This document shows positions 41,849 through 50,614 of a stretch of DNA of 64,000 nt, piece by piece; the stretch's first letter is position 1; every line of letters starts with the position of its first letter. The DNA is from AV40 sp038230255 (GTDB lineage: Bacteria; Verrucomicrobiota; Verrucomicrobiia; Chthoniobacterales; UBA10450). Made by a program: the position numbers and the translations under genes. The DNA lies in NCBI GenBank assembly GCA_038230255.1, contig JBBRNP010000002.1, positions 248,001-312,000 of the forward strand. The letters are read 5' to 3'. The notes beneath the pieces are model-generated. The model saw only the letters and a list, made by a program, of their open reading frames with translations, had not been told where the DNA came from and did not search any database.

Positions 41849-42961
41849 ATGGCGAAGCGGAAAAAGTTTGTGCCGGTCGTCGCTGAAACGCCGCAAAGTC
41901 GTGAGGCAATCCACGGGCGCGGCGCCTCCTGGAGTCCCGCGAATCGTTTTGAAAAGCTCCATGTCGATCTTACCGATGTCGATGTTGTCGATGAAGATCC
42001 GGAATCAGAAGAAAAGCCGCGGCGGCCGACGCAATATTTCAGCGACCACACCAAAACAATCATCGCGCGGAATCAAAGTCCCGATGTCGGCTTCGAAACG
42101 AGCATCAATCCTTATCGCGGTTGCGAGCATGGCTGCATTTATTGTTTCGCGCGACCGACCCATGAGTATCTCGGATTTTCCGCGGGACTCGATTTCGAAT
42201 CGCGGATCATGGTGAAGCCGGACGCTCCGCGATTGCTCGAAGCCGAGTTGTCCTCGCCGAAATGGAAACCGCAGCTTCTGATGATGAGCGGCGTGACCGA
42301 TTGCTATCAACCGGTCGAACGGAAGCTACGTATTACTCGGGCGTGCCTCGAAGTGATCGCTAAGTTTCGCAATCCCGTTGGTATCCTGACCAAGAACCGG
42401 TTAGTGACGCGCGACATCGACCTTTTGTCCGAGCTCGCGCGAGATCAATGCGCGGTCGTCAATCTCTCGGTCACCACGTTGGATCCGAAGCTTCAGCAAA
42501 TCCTCGAGCCGCGAACGTCCGCGCCAGCGGCGCGGCTGGACGCAGTCGCGCAACTGTGCGCCGCAAAAATTCCGGTCGGCGTCATGGTCGCTCCGGTAAT
42601 TCCGGGAATTAACGATCACGAAATTCCGGCGATCGTCGCTGCCTGCGCGAAAGCAGGCGCCCAATTCGCCGGGCACGTCTTGCTGCGACTCCCCTGGGCG
42701 GTTGCGCCGTTGTTCGAGCACTGGCTCGACGAACATTTCCCGGAGCGGAAAGCGAAAGTCCTGGAGCGAGTGCGCGCGACTCGAGGCGGCGAAAAGCTTT
42801 ACGATTCGCGCTGGCGCAAACGCCAAATCGGCGAAGGCATTTTTGCCGAGCAGATCGAGTCTATGTTCGACGTGAGTTGTCGGCGCGCCGGTCTGGGTGA
42901 ACGTCCGAAACTTTCGACTGCGGCTTTCCGCCGGACTAACGAACAGTTGAAACTGCTTTAG
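41849..42961 (+). CDS. PA0069-family radical SAM protein
   Basis: The product is 370 aa from ATG41849 (MAKRKKFVPVVAETPQSREA). It has the radical SAM cluster motif C92xxxC96xxC99 in RGCEHGCIYCFARPTHEYLG, then LLMMSGVTDCYQPVERKLRI, GILTKNRLVTRDIDLL and MVAPVIPGINDHEIP. The family is annotated by similarity to PA0069 and to spore photoproduct lyase. Its substrate is unknown. The 3' end overlaps the convergent OPA transporter gene by 26 bp. The decamer at 41962-41971 is followed by two degenerate copies (GATGTCGATG, GTTGTCGATG). Confidence 0.93.
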   Translation: MAKRKKFVPVVAETPQSREAIHGRGASWSPANRFEKLHVDLTDVDVVDEDPESEEKPRRPTQYFSDHTKTIIARNQSPDVGFETSINPYRGCEHGCIYCFARPTHEYLGFSAGLDFESRIMVKPDAPRLLEAELSSPKWKPQLLMMSGVTDCYQPVERKLRITRACLEVIAKFRNPVGILTKNRLVTRDIDLLSELARDQCAVVNLSVTTLDPKLQQILEPRTSAPAARLDAVAQLCAAKIPVGVMVAPVIPGINDHEIPAIVAACAKAGAQFAGHVLLRLPWAVAPLFEHWLDEHFPERKAKVLERVRATRGGEKLYDSRWRKRQIGEGIFAEQIESMFDVSCRRAGLGERPKLSTAAFRRTNEQLKLL

Positions 42962-44306
42962 GTTTCGCGAGCGAGACGCGACCTAAGATCGACAACATTA
43001 GCACGCCACCGATCAAACCGAATGGCGCCATGAAGTAAAAATAGTTTCCCCAACTGCGATCGAGAAGCGCGCCGAGGACGATGCCGGCGAGGCTTCCGCC
43101 GAAGTATTGAAATGAGTCGATGACTCCGGAGGCAAAGCCGGCCATTTTTGCGCCACCAATATCCATCGCCGCCGCAGTTCCGAGAATGGAATGGGTGGAG
43201 TTAGCGGTCAGCGAAATCAGAACGAGAAAGACGATTGCGGCGTTGACCGAATGAAACTGCGCTGCCGCAAGGATGATGAATGTTTCCAGGAAATAAAGAA
43301 CGGCTGCGACCGGCGCCCGGCGACCATTGAAAACTTTGTCCGAGACGACGCCTGAAATAAGCGAGCCGGCGGAGGCTACAAAGGGGATCGACGCGGCCAG
43401 GATTTGAAATTGGGCCGACCGGTAATCGACGTGATGCACTTGTCGCATGAAGAGGGGGAACCATTGGTCGATCCCGTGACGCACTGCACCCGTGCACGCA
43501 TAAGCGCAGGCCACGATCCAGACCACTGGATTTGTCACGATGATTTTGAATACATCAAAGACTTTGACCCGGACCTCTCCGCCCGTTTCCTCCTCCGGAT
43601 TAACCGGCGGAAAATTAGCTTCTTCGGGGGTGTCCTTAACAATTAGCGCCATACAAATCCCGATCACGAGCGCGATGCCCGCCGGAATCCAAAACAGCCA
43701 ACGCCAATGCAGCGGCGGGATTTGGATTAAGCCGAGGAATGCAAATCCAGCCAGGAGAGCCGTGCCGAGTTTTGCGATACCGAAGCGACCGAGATTAATC
43801 ATGAAGCCGAAAATTCCGGCGAATCCTCCGCGTTCGTTAGGCCGAAACCAGGCCGCGTTGATTTTCACCATTCCGGGCGCGCCAAAAGCCTGCATGTAGC
43901 CGTCGATTCCGCGGATCACCACAAAGAGCCAGAGCAAACCCCAGAACGACGCGATTCCGAAGACGACGTTCATGACGACCGTGCCCGTCACGCCGATGAG
44001 CATGGCGCGTTTGCCGCCGAGCCGATCGGCGAGAAGGCCATTCACAATTTGGCCACAGGCGTAAGCCAGTAGCGCGGTCGTAATGATCGTGCCGAATTTT
44101 GCCTTGTTGAATCCGAACTCGGAGGTGATGGCCTCGCTCGCGAGCGGCAGATTGTACCGACACATGTAGAAAGACGTGTAGAGCAGACCGATGAAGGTCC
44201 AGTTGAGTCCGCGGCGCTGACGGAAACCCGGCGGATGTCGAACGAAAATGGAATCCTCAGTCACTGAGGCAGATTGCGCAGAAACTGTGCGCCGGCGCAC
44301 GCTCAA
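42936..44306 (-). CDS. OPA-family (GlpT-like) organophosphate transporter
   Basis: The 456-aa MFS protein has the OPA start WTFIGLLYTSFYMCRYNLPLASEAITSEFGFNKAKFG, GLLADRLGGKRAMLIGVTGT, and FGAPGMVKINAAWFRPNERG. Members exchange phosphate for glycerol-3-phosphate, hexose phosphate or related compounds. It has 12 helices. Which substrate it carries is unclear. It overlaps the radical SAM gene tail-to-tail by 26 bp, and tRNA-Val follows on the right. Confidence 0.92.
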   Translation of the reverse strand: MSVRRRTVSAQSASVTEDSIFVRHPPGFRQRRGLNWTFIGLLYTSFYMCRYNLPLASEAITSEFGFNKAKFGTIITTALLAYACGQIVNGLLADRLGGKRAMLIGVTGTVVMNVVFGIASFWGLLWLFVVIRGIDGYMQAFGAPGMVKINAAWFRPNERGGFAGIFGFMINLGRFGIAKLGTALLAGFAFLGLIQIPPLHWRWLFWIPAGIALVIGICMALIVKDTPEEANFPPVNPEEETGGEVRVKVFDVFKIIVTNPVVWIVACAYACTGAVRHGIDQWFPLFMRQVHHVDYRSAQFQILAASIPFVASAGSLISGVVSDKVFNGRRAPVAAVLYFLETFIILAAAQFHSVNAAIVFLVLISLTANSTHSILGTAAAMDIGGAKMAGFASGVIDSFQYFGGSLAGIVLGALLDRSWGNYFYFMAPFGLIGGVLMLSILGRVSLAKPKAVSTVR

Positions 44307-44319
44307 ATTAGCGAAACCC

Positions 44320-44391
44320 TGCGCGATGCAGGGTTCGAACCTGCGACTTCTTGCGTGTGAAGCAAGCGCTCTACCACTGAGCTAATCGCGC
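44320..44391 (-). tRNA. tRNA-Val (anticodon CAC)
   Basis: On the minus strand acceptor GCGCGAT pairs perfectly with ATCGCGC (plus-strand 44321-44327), discriminator A. The anticodon stem CTTGC/GCAAG encloses TTCACAC, giving CAC (valine). T arm GGTTCGAACCC is present. About 72 nt; CCA not encoded. Confidence 0.96.
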
Positions 44392-44444
44392 GATTACAGA
44401 GATGATAAGTGGCCAGTGATCAGTGATCAGTCAAGCCGATCAGT

Positions 44445-44512
44445 TGTAGCTGCCGCCGTCTCTGGCGGCAGATCGTAATGGAATCTGCCGATGAGGACAT
44501 CGGCAGCTACAA
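44445..44512. repeat. GTAG...CTAC double hairpin (BIME-like)
   Basis: TGTAGCTGCCGCCGTCTCTG opens one stem (GCCGCCGTCTCTGGCGGC) and AATCTGCCGATGAGGACATC continues a second (GCCGATGAGGACATCGGC), ending CAGCTACAA. It lies between tRNA-Val and the OsmC gene. Confidence 0.8.
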
Positions 44513-44549
44513 CGCTTGCGATTTCAAGCGCGTGTTCTATTTAGAAGAT

Positions 44550-44996
44550 ATGTCCGAACACAAAATGACTCTCACCTGGAAACGCGGCGACGCGCCGTTC
44601 GAGTACCAGAAGTATCCCCGCAACCACACCTGGAAATTTGACGGCGGGCATGAAATGACCGCCTCGGCCGCGCCAGTCTATCTCGGCGACCCGAAAAATG
44701 TCGATCCGGAGGAAGCGTTCGTCGCTTCTCTGTCCGCTTGCCACATGCTCACGTTTCTTGCGATTGCATGTAAACAGAAGTTCGTGATGGACGAGTATGT
44801 CGATGAAGCGGTCGGTCACATGGAAAAAAATGCCGAAGGCAAACTGGCGATCACAAAAGTGAACCTGAAACCGAAGATCACATTCTCGGGCGAAAAGAAA
44901 CCGACCGCGGAAGAGCTCGACAAGATGCATCACGCCGCGCACGAGAACTGTTTCATTGCGAGCTCGGTCAAGACCGAGGTGACAGTGGAGCAATAG
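44550..44996 (+). CDS. OsmC/Ohr-family peroxidase
   Basis: The product is 148 aa from ATG44550 (MSEHKMTLTWKRGDAPFEYQ). It has the two redox cysteines of the OsmC family: the first in LSACHMLTFLAIACKQ and the second in HENCFIASSVKT. OsmC enzymes reduce organic peroxides with dihydrolipoamide or similar dithiols. The longer frame beginning at 44478 runs through the GTAG repeat and is not used. It is a lone gene. Confidence 0.92.
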   Translation: MSEHKMTLTWKRGDAPFEYQKYPRNHTWKFDGGHEMTASAAPVYLGDPKNVDPEEAFVASLSACHMLTFLAIACKQKFVMDEYVDEAVGHMEKNAEGKLAITKVNLKPKITFSGEKKPTAEELDKMHHAAHENCFIASSVKTEVTVEQ

Positions 44997-45026
44997 ATCG
45001 CGCCTGTTCTAGCATTGTTTGTCTAT

Positions 45027-45105
45027 TGTCATGTCGACCGGAGTGGAGACATCTCTCGATATTTCTGAAATACTGAGAGATTTCTCGACTTCGCTCGGAA
45101 TGACA
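45027..45105. repeat. Dispersed TGTCAT...ATGACA hairpin repeat, copy 4
   Basis: It begins TGTCATGTCGACCGGAGTGG and ends TTCGCTCGGAATGACA, with the loop TCGATATTTCTGAAATACTG. It lies between the OsmC gene and glyQS. Confidence 0.83.
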
Positions 45106-45135
45106 AGAAGGTGCGTTTAACCTGTGCCCGGCCCA

Positions 45136-46494
45136 ATGAGCGCACCTGATTCCCAACGCATGGAAAAGATCGTCAGCTTGTGCAAGCGGCGTGGATTCAT
45201 TTTTCAATCGAGCGAAATCTATGGCGGCTTGAACGGGCTCTGGGATTACGGCCCGCTCGGCGTCGAGTTGAAGCGCAACCTGAAAGATTACTGGTGGCGC
45301 GTGATGGTGCACGAACGCGACGACGTCGTCGGGATGGACGGCTCCATTTTGATGAACCGCGCGGTTTGGAAAGCGAGCGGTCACGAAGACACGTTCAGCG
45401 ATCCGATGGTCGATTGTCGATCTTGCAAGGCGCGGCTGCGTGCCGATCAGATCATCAACAAAAAGGGCGAGAAGCAATGTCCGGTCTGTGGCGGCAGAGA
45501 TTTGACCGAGCCGCGCTCGTTCAATCTGATGTTCAAAACCTACGTCGGCGCGACCGAAGACGAATCGAGCGTCACGTATCTCCGTCCCGAAACCGCGCAG
45601 GCGATCTTTGTTCAATTCAAAAATGTCCTGGATGTGTCGCGGAAAAAACTTCCGTTCGGTATCGCCCAGATTGGGAAAGCGTTTCGCAATGAGATTAATC
45701 CGCGCAATTTCACTTTTCGATCGCGTGAGTTCGAGCAGATGGAGCTGGAATACTTTTGCCGGGCAGAGGAGGGGATGAAGCTGCTCGAATATTGGAAGGA
45801 AGAACGCCTCAAGTTTTACGAAAACATCGGGATCGCGCGCGATAAACTCCACGTGCTGACCGTTCCGGACGAAGACCGCGCGTTTTATTCGAAGGGAACT
45901 TACGACATCGAATACGATTTTCCGTTCGGGCGGCAGGAGCTGGAAGGCGTGGCGTATCGCACCGATTACGATCTATCGCAGCATCAAAAGGCCAGCGGCA
46001 AATCGCTCGAGTATTTCGATGAAGAAACGAAACAGAAATTCATTCCGCATGTGGTCGAGCCGAGCGCAGGGGTCGATCGCACAGTGCTGGCGCTGATTTG
46101 CGAGGCCTATTCAGAAGACGAGGCGCCCGATGACAAAGGAAAAATGGAAACGCGGATCGTGCTGCGTTTTCATCCACGGATTGCGCCGGTTAAATGCGCG
46201 GTCTTCCCCTTGCTAAAAAATAAGGAGCAGCTGGTCGCGAAGGCGAAGGAGATTGTCGATCTTCTCCGACCGCACATGTTTGTTTTTTACGATGAGTCGG
46301 GAGCGATCGGCCGCCGTTATCGTCGCCAGGATGAAATCGGAACTCCGTTCGGGATCACGGTCGATTTCGAAACACTCGGGGAAAAAGATTCCGCGCTTCG
46401 CGAAACCGTTACCTTGCGCGAACGAGATTCGATGAAACAGGAGCGCGTCGCGATCAAAGATCTGGCGAACATTCTCATTTCGCGAATTGCCTGA
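45136..46494 (+). CDS. glyQS: Glycyl-tRNA synthetase (homodimeric type)
   Basis: The product is 452 aa from ATG45136 (MSAPDSQRMEKIVSLCKRRG). This is the single-chain class II enzyme, unlike the alpha2-beta2 type of E. coli. Landmarks are GFIFQSSEIYGGLNGLWDYGPLGVELKRNLK, a zinc-ribbon (CRSCKARLRADQ...CPVCGGRDLTEP), RPETAQAIFVQFKN, AQIGKAFRNEINPRNF, and GVDRTVLALICEAY. The decamer at 45415-45424 is in frame (DCRSCK). The next gene overlaps by one base. Confidence 0.96.
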   Translation: MSAPDSQRMEKIVSLCKRRGFIFQSSEIYGGLNGLWDYGPLGVELKRNLKDYWWRVMVHERDDVVGMDGSILMNRAVWKASGHEDTFSDPMVDCRSCKARLRADQIINKKGEKQCPVCGGRDLTEPRSFNLMFKTYVGATEDESSVTYLRPETAQAIFVQFKNVLDVSRKKLPFGIAQIGKAFRNEINPRNFTFRSREFEQMELEYFCRAEEGMKLLEYWKEERLKFYENIGIARDKLHVLTVPDEDRAFYSKGTYDIEYDFPFGRQELEGVAYRTDYDLSQHQKASGKSLEYFDEETKQKFIPHVVEPSAGVDRTVLALICEAYSEDEAPDDKGKMETRIVLRFHPRIAPVKCAVFPLLKNKEQLVAKAKEIVDLLRPHMFVFYDESGAIGRRYRRQDEIGTPFGITVDFETLGEKDSALRETVTLRERDSMKQERVAIKDLANILISRIA

Positions 46495-46901
46495 TGGATC
46501 TCGCGAAGTTTCGCGAATATTGCCTGAGCAAGCCGGGCGCGACTGAAGGCACTCCGTTCGGTCCGGACACGCTGGTCTTCAAAGTCGGCGGCAAGATATT
46601 TGCGCTGGCATCTCTCGACGAAATTCCGACGACAGCGAATTTGAAATGTGATCCCGACCTGGCGCTCGATCTGCGCGACCGTTACGAACAAGTCAGGCCC
46701 GGTTATCACATGAACAAAAAACATTGGAACACCGTAGAGATCGAAAGCGGAATTCCCGATTCAGAGTTACGAAAAATGATCGACCACTCCTACGATTTGG
46801 TGGTGAAGGGCTTGCCGAAATCAAAGCGCGCGCACAACAAGGGTGGATCGGCTTCTCCGAAGACGATGTTAATCAAGGCGGCAAAGCCGCGAAAAAAATA
46901 G
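46494..46901 (+). CDS. MmcQ/YjbR-family protein
   Basis: The 135-aa protein has the MmcQ/YjbR fold signatures: MDLAKFREYCLSKPGATEGTPFGPDTLVFKVGGKIFALASLDEIP, LKCDPDLALDLRDRYEQVRPGYHMNKKHWNTV, and DSELRKMIDHSYDLVVKGL. Members are small DNA-binding-like proteins of unknown function. The stop of glyQS and this start share one base (TGATG), so they are coupled. Confidence 0.9.
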   Translation: MDLAKFREYCLSKPGATEGTPFGPDTLVFKVGGKIFALASLDEIPTTANLKCDPDLALDLRDRYEQVRPGYHMNKKHWNTVEIESGIPDSELRKMIDHSYDLVVKGLPKSKRAHNKGGSASPKTMLIKAAKPRKK

Positions 46902-47015
46902 CAACGCGTTGCGGAGAATGGAGCCGGCGGGAGCCGAGCGACATGGACGGGTCAGCCCGAGAGGGTGAGCTCGCGGGATGCGAGCGAATCAACGCGTTCC
47001 ACCTAAAGCCTCAGC

Positions 47016-47042
47016 GGGCCGATTGGGTCAATCGCCCCTACC
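47016..47042. repeat. CTAC half of a GTAG...CTAC repeat at the LTAS stop
   Basis: GGGCCGATTGGGTCAATCGC followed by CCCTACC contains a hairpin ending in CTAC. On the minus strand it begins GTAGGGGCGATTGA, so the LTA-synthase stop codon (47028-47030) lies inside the repeat. Confidence 0.75.
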
Positions 47043-49043
47043 TGCGCGCGCGGGCCACTCGTTGCCTTTCATGGCGCGCCACCATCCCAGTGCATGTAAC
47101 TGGCGATAACGCTGCGCCAACGTCTCTCCCTCCACATTCGGCGCCGGTTGGCCGTGCAGATCTTCCACGTGCGCCGGGTCATTGATTCTCAAAATGAAAT
47201 CAGGGCCAATGACTGTGTTGGTTCCAAATCCGACCTGGGGTTGCGACTTGTCGAATAGATCGTGGCCGAATGCGTGATAAGCGAAGCCGGACGGCGCGGC
47301 CAGGTTGATCAGAGTTGGCAAGACATCCAGATGACTTCCCGACAACGCCGGGGGTGCCTGGATTTTTTCGAGCGCTTTGGGGCCGTGGATAATCAAGGGC
47401 ACTGCCAACTCTTCAAACAGCGTGTGCGTCGGACGTGCTGAAACATATTGCTTACGAGAATAATGGTCTCCAGTGATCGCGAAGATCGGCCGTTCCAGTT
47501 CGCGTTCACCTTCGACGACGAATTCCCCGACGGATTTGTCGGAGTACCAGAGGTGACCTAATACCCGCAGTTGATGCTCGGAAAGACCGGCGCCCATCGG
47601 ATTTGCTTTCACGACATTGGGATCGAACCCCTTCTTCTCGACGTCCACACTGTAAGGCGGGTGATAGGAAGTGCTCATAATTAAATTGAAGGTCGGCTCC
47701 GGGCCAGTGTGCTTAAGGACAAAGCGAAAAAGATCTTCGTCGTCCACGCCCCACTCGTTGCGGCGCAATCCCTCACTCATCTGGTCGCCGCCGTAAACGT
47801 CTTCAAAACCCTGTTCGCGGCAAAATTCGCCGACCCGTTGCCAGCTCAAAAAACCGCCATAAAAAAATCGCGGGCGATAACCAAGCTGTTTGAAAATGCC
47901 GGCGGCTGCGGTTGGCAACCCTTTGCGGACGACAGGCTGATAATTGACCAGCACGCGCGCGAATGGAAGGCCGGTGATGAAGACGCCCAAACTTTGAATC
48001 GTGCCGATGCCGGATGAGATGAATCCGTGAACATGGAGACCTTCACGACCCAGTGTATTGAGGCGATCGGTCAGGTGGAGGTCGGCGTACTCGGGTTGCA
48101 GGGACCAAGCGTCGTAACTCTCCATCACAACAATGAAGATGTGGGATGGGCGCGGACTTGGACTGCCCCGCGCAACCCGTTTAACGCAATCATCCAAGGT
48201 CGCGGCGTTTTTCGCCTCGGGATAAAGGGCAGCCGCAGCTGCCCGAACATCGCCATCGGGCAAAAAGATCTTGAGCCCGGCAGATCTTTGCATGGTTGTC
48301 TCCTGCCAAATCGCCCAGCGCAACGCGAAGAATGGATTGAGCACGATCTTGTTGAGAAAAACATCCCCGGTCGTGGCCGCGTTCTTCAAACCTTTCAGAT
48401 TTTTGCCGAGCCAAACTCTCGCGCCAACGAACGCCCACACGACAACCAGAATGAAAGTGATTGCTCGCGCCGGTTTAGTTCCAAGAAACGCTGGGAGTTC
48501 TGCCGAGGCCGCGACTCGACAAAGTTTGTTAAGCGCCCACGCACTGACAGCGACTCCCGCCGCGGCGGCGAAGAACAGGAGCACAACGGGATAACTCTTC
48601 CAGATCGTGGTCAGGATCGCGCGGCGATCGTCGTAGATCAGTCCGAAAATCCAATGATCGAATTGATTGTCGTACTCCGCGAAATAGCCAACGTCACTTA
48701 CGAACACGATTGCGCAGAGACTTAGGGCGACAACGATTGTCAGTCGACGGATCCGCTGGTGCCAAATCCCGAGCGAATGAATGAATCCGATGAGCGTGAG
48801 CGCGAGCGACGGGAGCAAAGCCCACATGGCCGCGGTCGTGTCGGAATGCAGACCGGTTTCAAAACATCGGAGAAACGCCTGACCGCTTGGTCGGTGCGAT
48901 AATTCGCCTCGGAAAATCCAAAATAGCGTGATTCGAAAAGTCAGGAACAAGAGGACCAGAGCCAGCCACAGCACCATGTCCGCCAGCAATTGGCGCCATG
49001 GCTCCGTCGGCGCTGGCCGCGAATCCGTTCTCTCCGGTTGCAT
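47028..49043 (-). CDS. LTA-synthase-like sulfatase (phosphoglycerol transferase family)
   Basis: The 671-aa protein has about five N-terminal helices and a large extracytoplasmic sulfatase domain. Signatures are HIFIVVMESYDAWSLQPEYA, SGIGTIQSLGVFITGLPF (with the probable nucleophile Thr), RPRFFYGGFLSWQRVGEFCR, STSYHPPYSV, and FAITGDHYSRKQYV with the C-terminal HLDVLPTLINLA. Relatives such as LtaS and OpgB add phosphoglycerol to surface polymers. The C-terminal GRGD tail is encoded inside a GTAG repeat, so its end is repeat-derived. Upstream a murI-like tail remnant ends directly at its ATG (TAAATG). Confidence 0.88.
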   Translation of the reverse strand: MQPERTDSRPAPTEPWRQLLADMVLWLALVLLFLTFRITLFWIFRGELSHRPSGQAFLRCFETGLHSDTTAAMWALLPSLALTLIGFIHSLGIWHQRIRRLTIVVALSLCAIVFVSDVGYFAEYDNQFDHWIFGLIYDDRRAILTTIWKSYPVVLLFFAAAAGVAVSAWALNKLCRVAASAELPAFLGTKPARAITFILVVVWAFVGARVWLGKNLKGLKNAATTGDVFLNKIVLNPFFALRWAIWQETTMQRSAGLKIFLPDGDVRAAAAALYPEAKNAATLDDCVKRVARGSPSPRPSHIFIVVMESYDAWSLQPEYADLHLTDRLNTLGREGLHVHGFISSGIGTIQSLGVFITGLPFARVLVNYQPVVRKGLPTAAAGIFKQLGYRPRFFYGGFLSWQRVGEFCREQGFEDVYGGDQMSEGLRRNEWGVDDEDLFRFVLKHTGPEPTFNLIMSTSYHPPYSVDVEKKGFDPNVVKANPMGAGLSEHQLRVLGHLWYSDKSVGEFVVEGERELERPIFAITGDHYSRKQYVSARPTHTLFEELAVPLIIHGPKALEKIQAPPALSGSHLDVLPTLINLAAPSGFAYHAFGHDLFDKSQPQVGFGTNTVIGPDFILRINDPAHVEDLHGQPAPNVEGETLAQRYRQLHALGWWRAMKGNEWPARAGRGD

Positions 49044-49115
49044 TTACGGCAAAGCGCGGATCTCGATCTTGCCGAACTTCAATTGCAACGCGTTGTGCAC
49101 CACAAGATTTAGCGA
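49044..49115 (-). pseudogene. murI C-terminal tail remnant upstream of the LTAS gene
   Basis: Read on the minus strand in one frame, 49115-49044 encodes SLNLVVHNALQLKFGKIEIR ALP and a stop. It closely resembles the end of the intact MurI in this window (NVARDALQLKIGEVQLRPLT at the same register). The TAA is followed at once by the LTAS ATG. At nucleotide level the two tails are only about 65% identical by eye, so this is not a recent copy of the present murI. Confidence 0.75.
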
Positions 49116-49128
49116 CCTGTGCTCGGCG

Positions 49129-49620
49129 TTACTCCTTCGGAACTCCCATGTCGATGATGATCTTCCATGATCCGTCGCTCTGCCGTTTCCAAACGGTGAC
49201 GTAGCGACCTTCTTCACTCACGGGCTTACCTTTCTCCTGGTACTTGTAGCTATACTTTCCCGTTTCGTAGGCCGTCTCCCCGTCCAACCAAACGTCGACA
49301 GTCGTGACAGTGGATTTAACGCCTTTGCCGGCACCCTCCATTACTACCTTCTGTCGCTCAAAAATCTGCTGAGGACCTTTGAAAAACTTTCCATTACGTC
49401 CGAGCAGGATCCCGTCCTCGGCGAACAGCCGAGACAGCAGCGATGCATCGGCCTTGTCCCAGGCTTCGATCCACTGGGCGTTTCCTTTGTCAATCGCCTG
49501 CCGTGCTTCTGCCAGCGCCGCCGACGGCGTCGGGCTTGGGCTATTGCCTTCCTGTTCGGCTCGAGCAGAGGCAGAGCCTGCGATTAGAGCGACAACTATA
49601 ACTAAATTAAGTCGATTCAT
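49129..49620 (-). CDS. Exported SnoaL/DUF4440 (SgcJ/EcaC-like) protein
   Basis: The 163-aa product begins with a signal peptide (MNRLNLVIVVALIAGSASARA). The rest is a small NTF2-like domain: AQWIEAWDKADASLLSRLFA, DGILLGRNGKFFKGPQQIFE, VDVWLDGETAYETGKYSYKY, and RYVTVWKRQSDGSWKIIIDMG. NTF2-like domains of the SnoaL type can be cyclases or binding proteins. It interrupts the murI-LTAS order. The function is unknown. Confidence 0.85.
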   Translation of the reverse strand: MNRLNLVIVVALIAGSASARAEQEGNSPSPTPSAALAEARQAIDKGNAQWIEAWDKADASLLSRLFAEDGILLGRNGKFFKGPQQIFERQKVVMEGAGKGVKSTVTTVDVWLDGETAYETGKYSYKYQEKGKPVSEEGRYVTVWKRQSDGSWKIIIDMGVPKE

Positions 49621-49669
49621 TTTAACCTCGCTTGGTTGTTGATTTGGAATCTCGCAGATCCCTGGGCTC

Positions 49670-50473
49670 TTATGTTAGCGGACGGAGCTGCACTTCGCCG
49701 ATTTTTAGTTGCAGCGCATCGCGCGCGACATTCAGGAAATTATCGGCCGCATCCGTGAGCGCGACTTTCAGCACCCCGTGATTCAGCGGCGCCGCGCGGA
49801 GCGATTCTCGATCCAACATTTCCTCAACCGCTCGTGCGCAATTTTGTGCCGAATCGACGACCATGATTTGGCGCTTCAATAACCGCGCAATCGCACCGGT
49901 GAGCAGAGGGTAATGCGTGCAACCAAGCACAAGCGTGTCGATATCGTCGGCGAGCAGCGGTTCGATATACCGCAGGATCATTTGATCGGTGACTTCGTCG
50001 TTAAGCAAACCTTCTTCGATCAACGGAACGAGCAAAGGGCAAGCCCGACTGCTGACACGCACATTGCCGTCCCCGGCGCGCAACGCTTTTTCGTAAGCGC
50101 CGCTGCGAATTGTCGCACGAGTCCCAATGACGCCGATGTGACGATTGCGGCTGGCCGCGAGAGCTGCGCGCGCGCCGGGCTCGATCACGCCGATCACCGG
50201 CACGCGAAATTTTTGCGTTAACGCCGGCAGCGCGACTGATGAAACCGTGTTGCAGGCCACGACCAGCGCCTTTGCGTCTTCCTTTATCAGCATTTCGGCC
50301 AGTTCGATTGCGTAACGCTGCACGGTTTCGGCGCTTTTCGGCCCGTAGGGGACACGCGCAGTGTCCCCAAGATAGGAAATGCTCTCGTTCGGCAGCAGAT
50401 CGCGCATAGCCTTGACCACGGTCAGGCCGCCTATGCCGGAATCGAAAACGCCGATGGGACGCGTGTCACTCAT
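49670..50473 (-). CDS. murI: Glutamate racemase MurI
   Basis: MurI makes D-glutamate for peptidoglycan. The 267-aa protein has GVFDSGIGGLTVVKAM (8-23), the catalytic Cys74 in VVACNTVSSVALP and Cys185 in VLGCTHYPLL. Length is typical. It starts the minus-strand run murI, SnoaL-like, murI-tail remnant and LTAS. The remnant suggests that an older murI once sat directly before LTAS. Confidence 0.96.
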   Translation of the reverse strand: MSDTRPIGVFDSGIGGLTVVKAMRDLLPNESISYLGDTARVPYGPKSAETVQRYAIELAEMLIKEDAKALVVACNTVSSVALPALTQKFRVPVIGVIEPGARAALAASRNRHIGVIGTRATIRSGAYEKALRAGDGNVRVSSRACPLLVPLIEEGLLNDEVTDQMILRYIEPLLADDIDTLVLGCTHYPLLTGAIARLLKRQIMVVDSAQNCARAVEEMLDRESLRAAPLNHGVLKVALTDAADNFLNVARDALQLKIGEVQLRPLT

Positions 50474-50520
50474 GCCGCGCGAAAACTCATCGTGCTAACC
50501 GTTTGTCGCAAGTGCAGGCT

Positions 50521-50575
50521 GGTAGGGGCGGTTCACCGAACCGCCCGCGGGCGATTGGGGTCAATCGCCCCTACC
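50521..50575. repeat. GTAG...CTAC double hairpin (BIME-like) before valS
   Basis: GGTAGGGGCGGTTCACCGAA opens one stem (GGGCGGTTCACCGAACCGCCC), GGGCGATTGGGGTCAATCGC a second, and it ends CCCTACC. It lies between the divergent murI and valS. Confidence 0.85.
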
Positions 50576-50614
50576 TTCTTGCAATCCACGTTGCCTCTCG
50601 GATGATTCATCGCG

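Noticed and set aside
44968..45852. 294-aa minus-strand frame over the start of glyQS
   Set aside because: Antisense to a conserved synthetase and crosses a hairpin repeat (PSCHSERSREISQY is the translated repeat).
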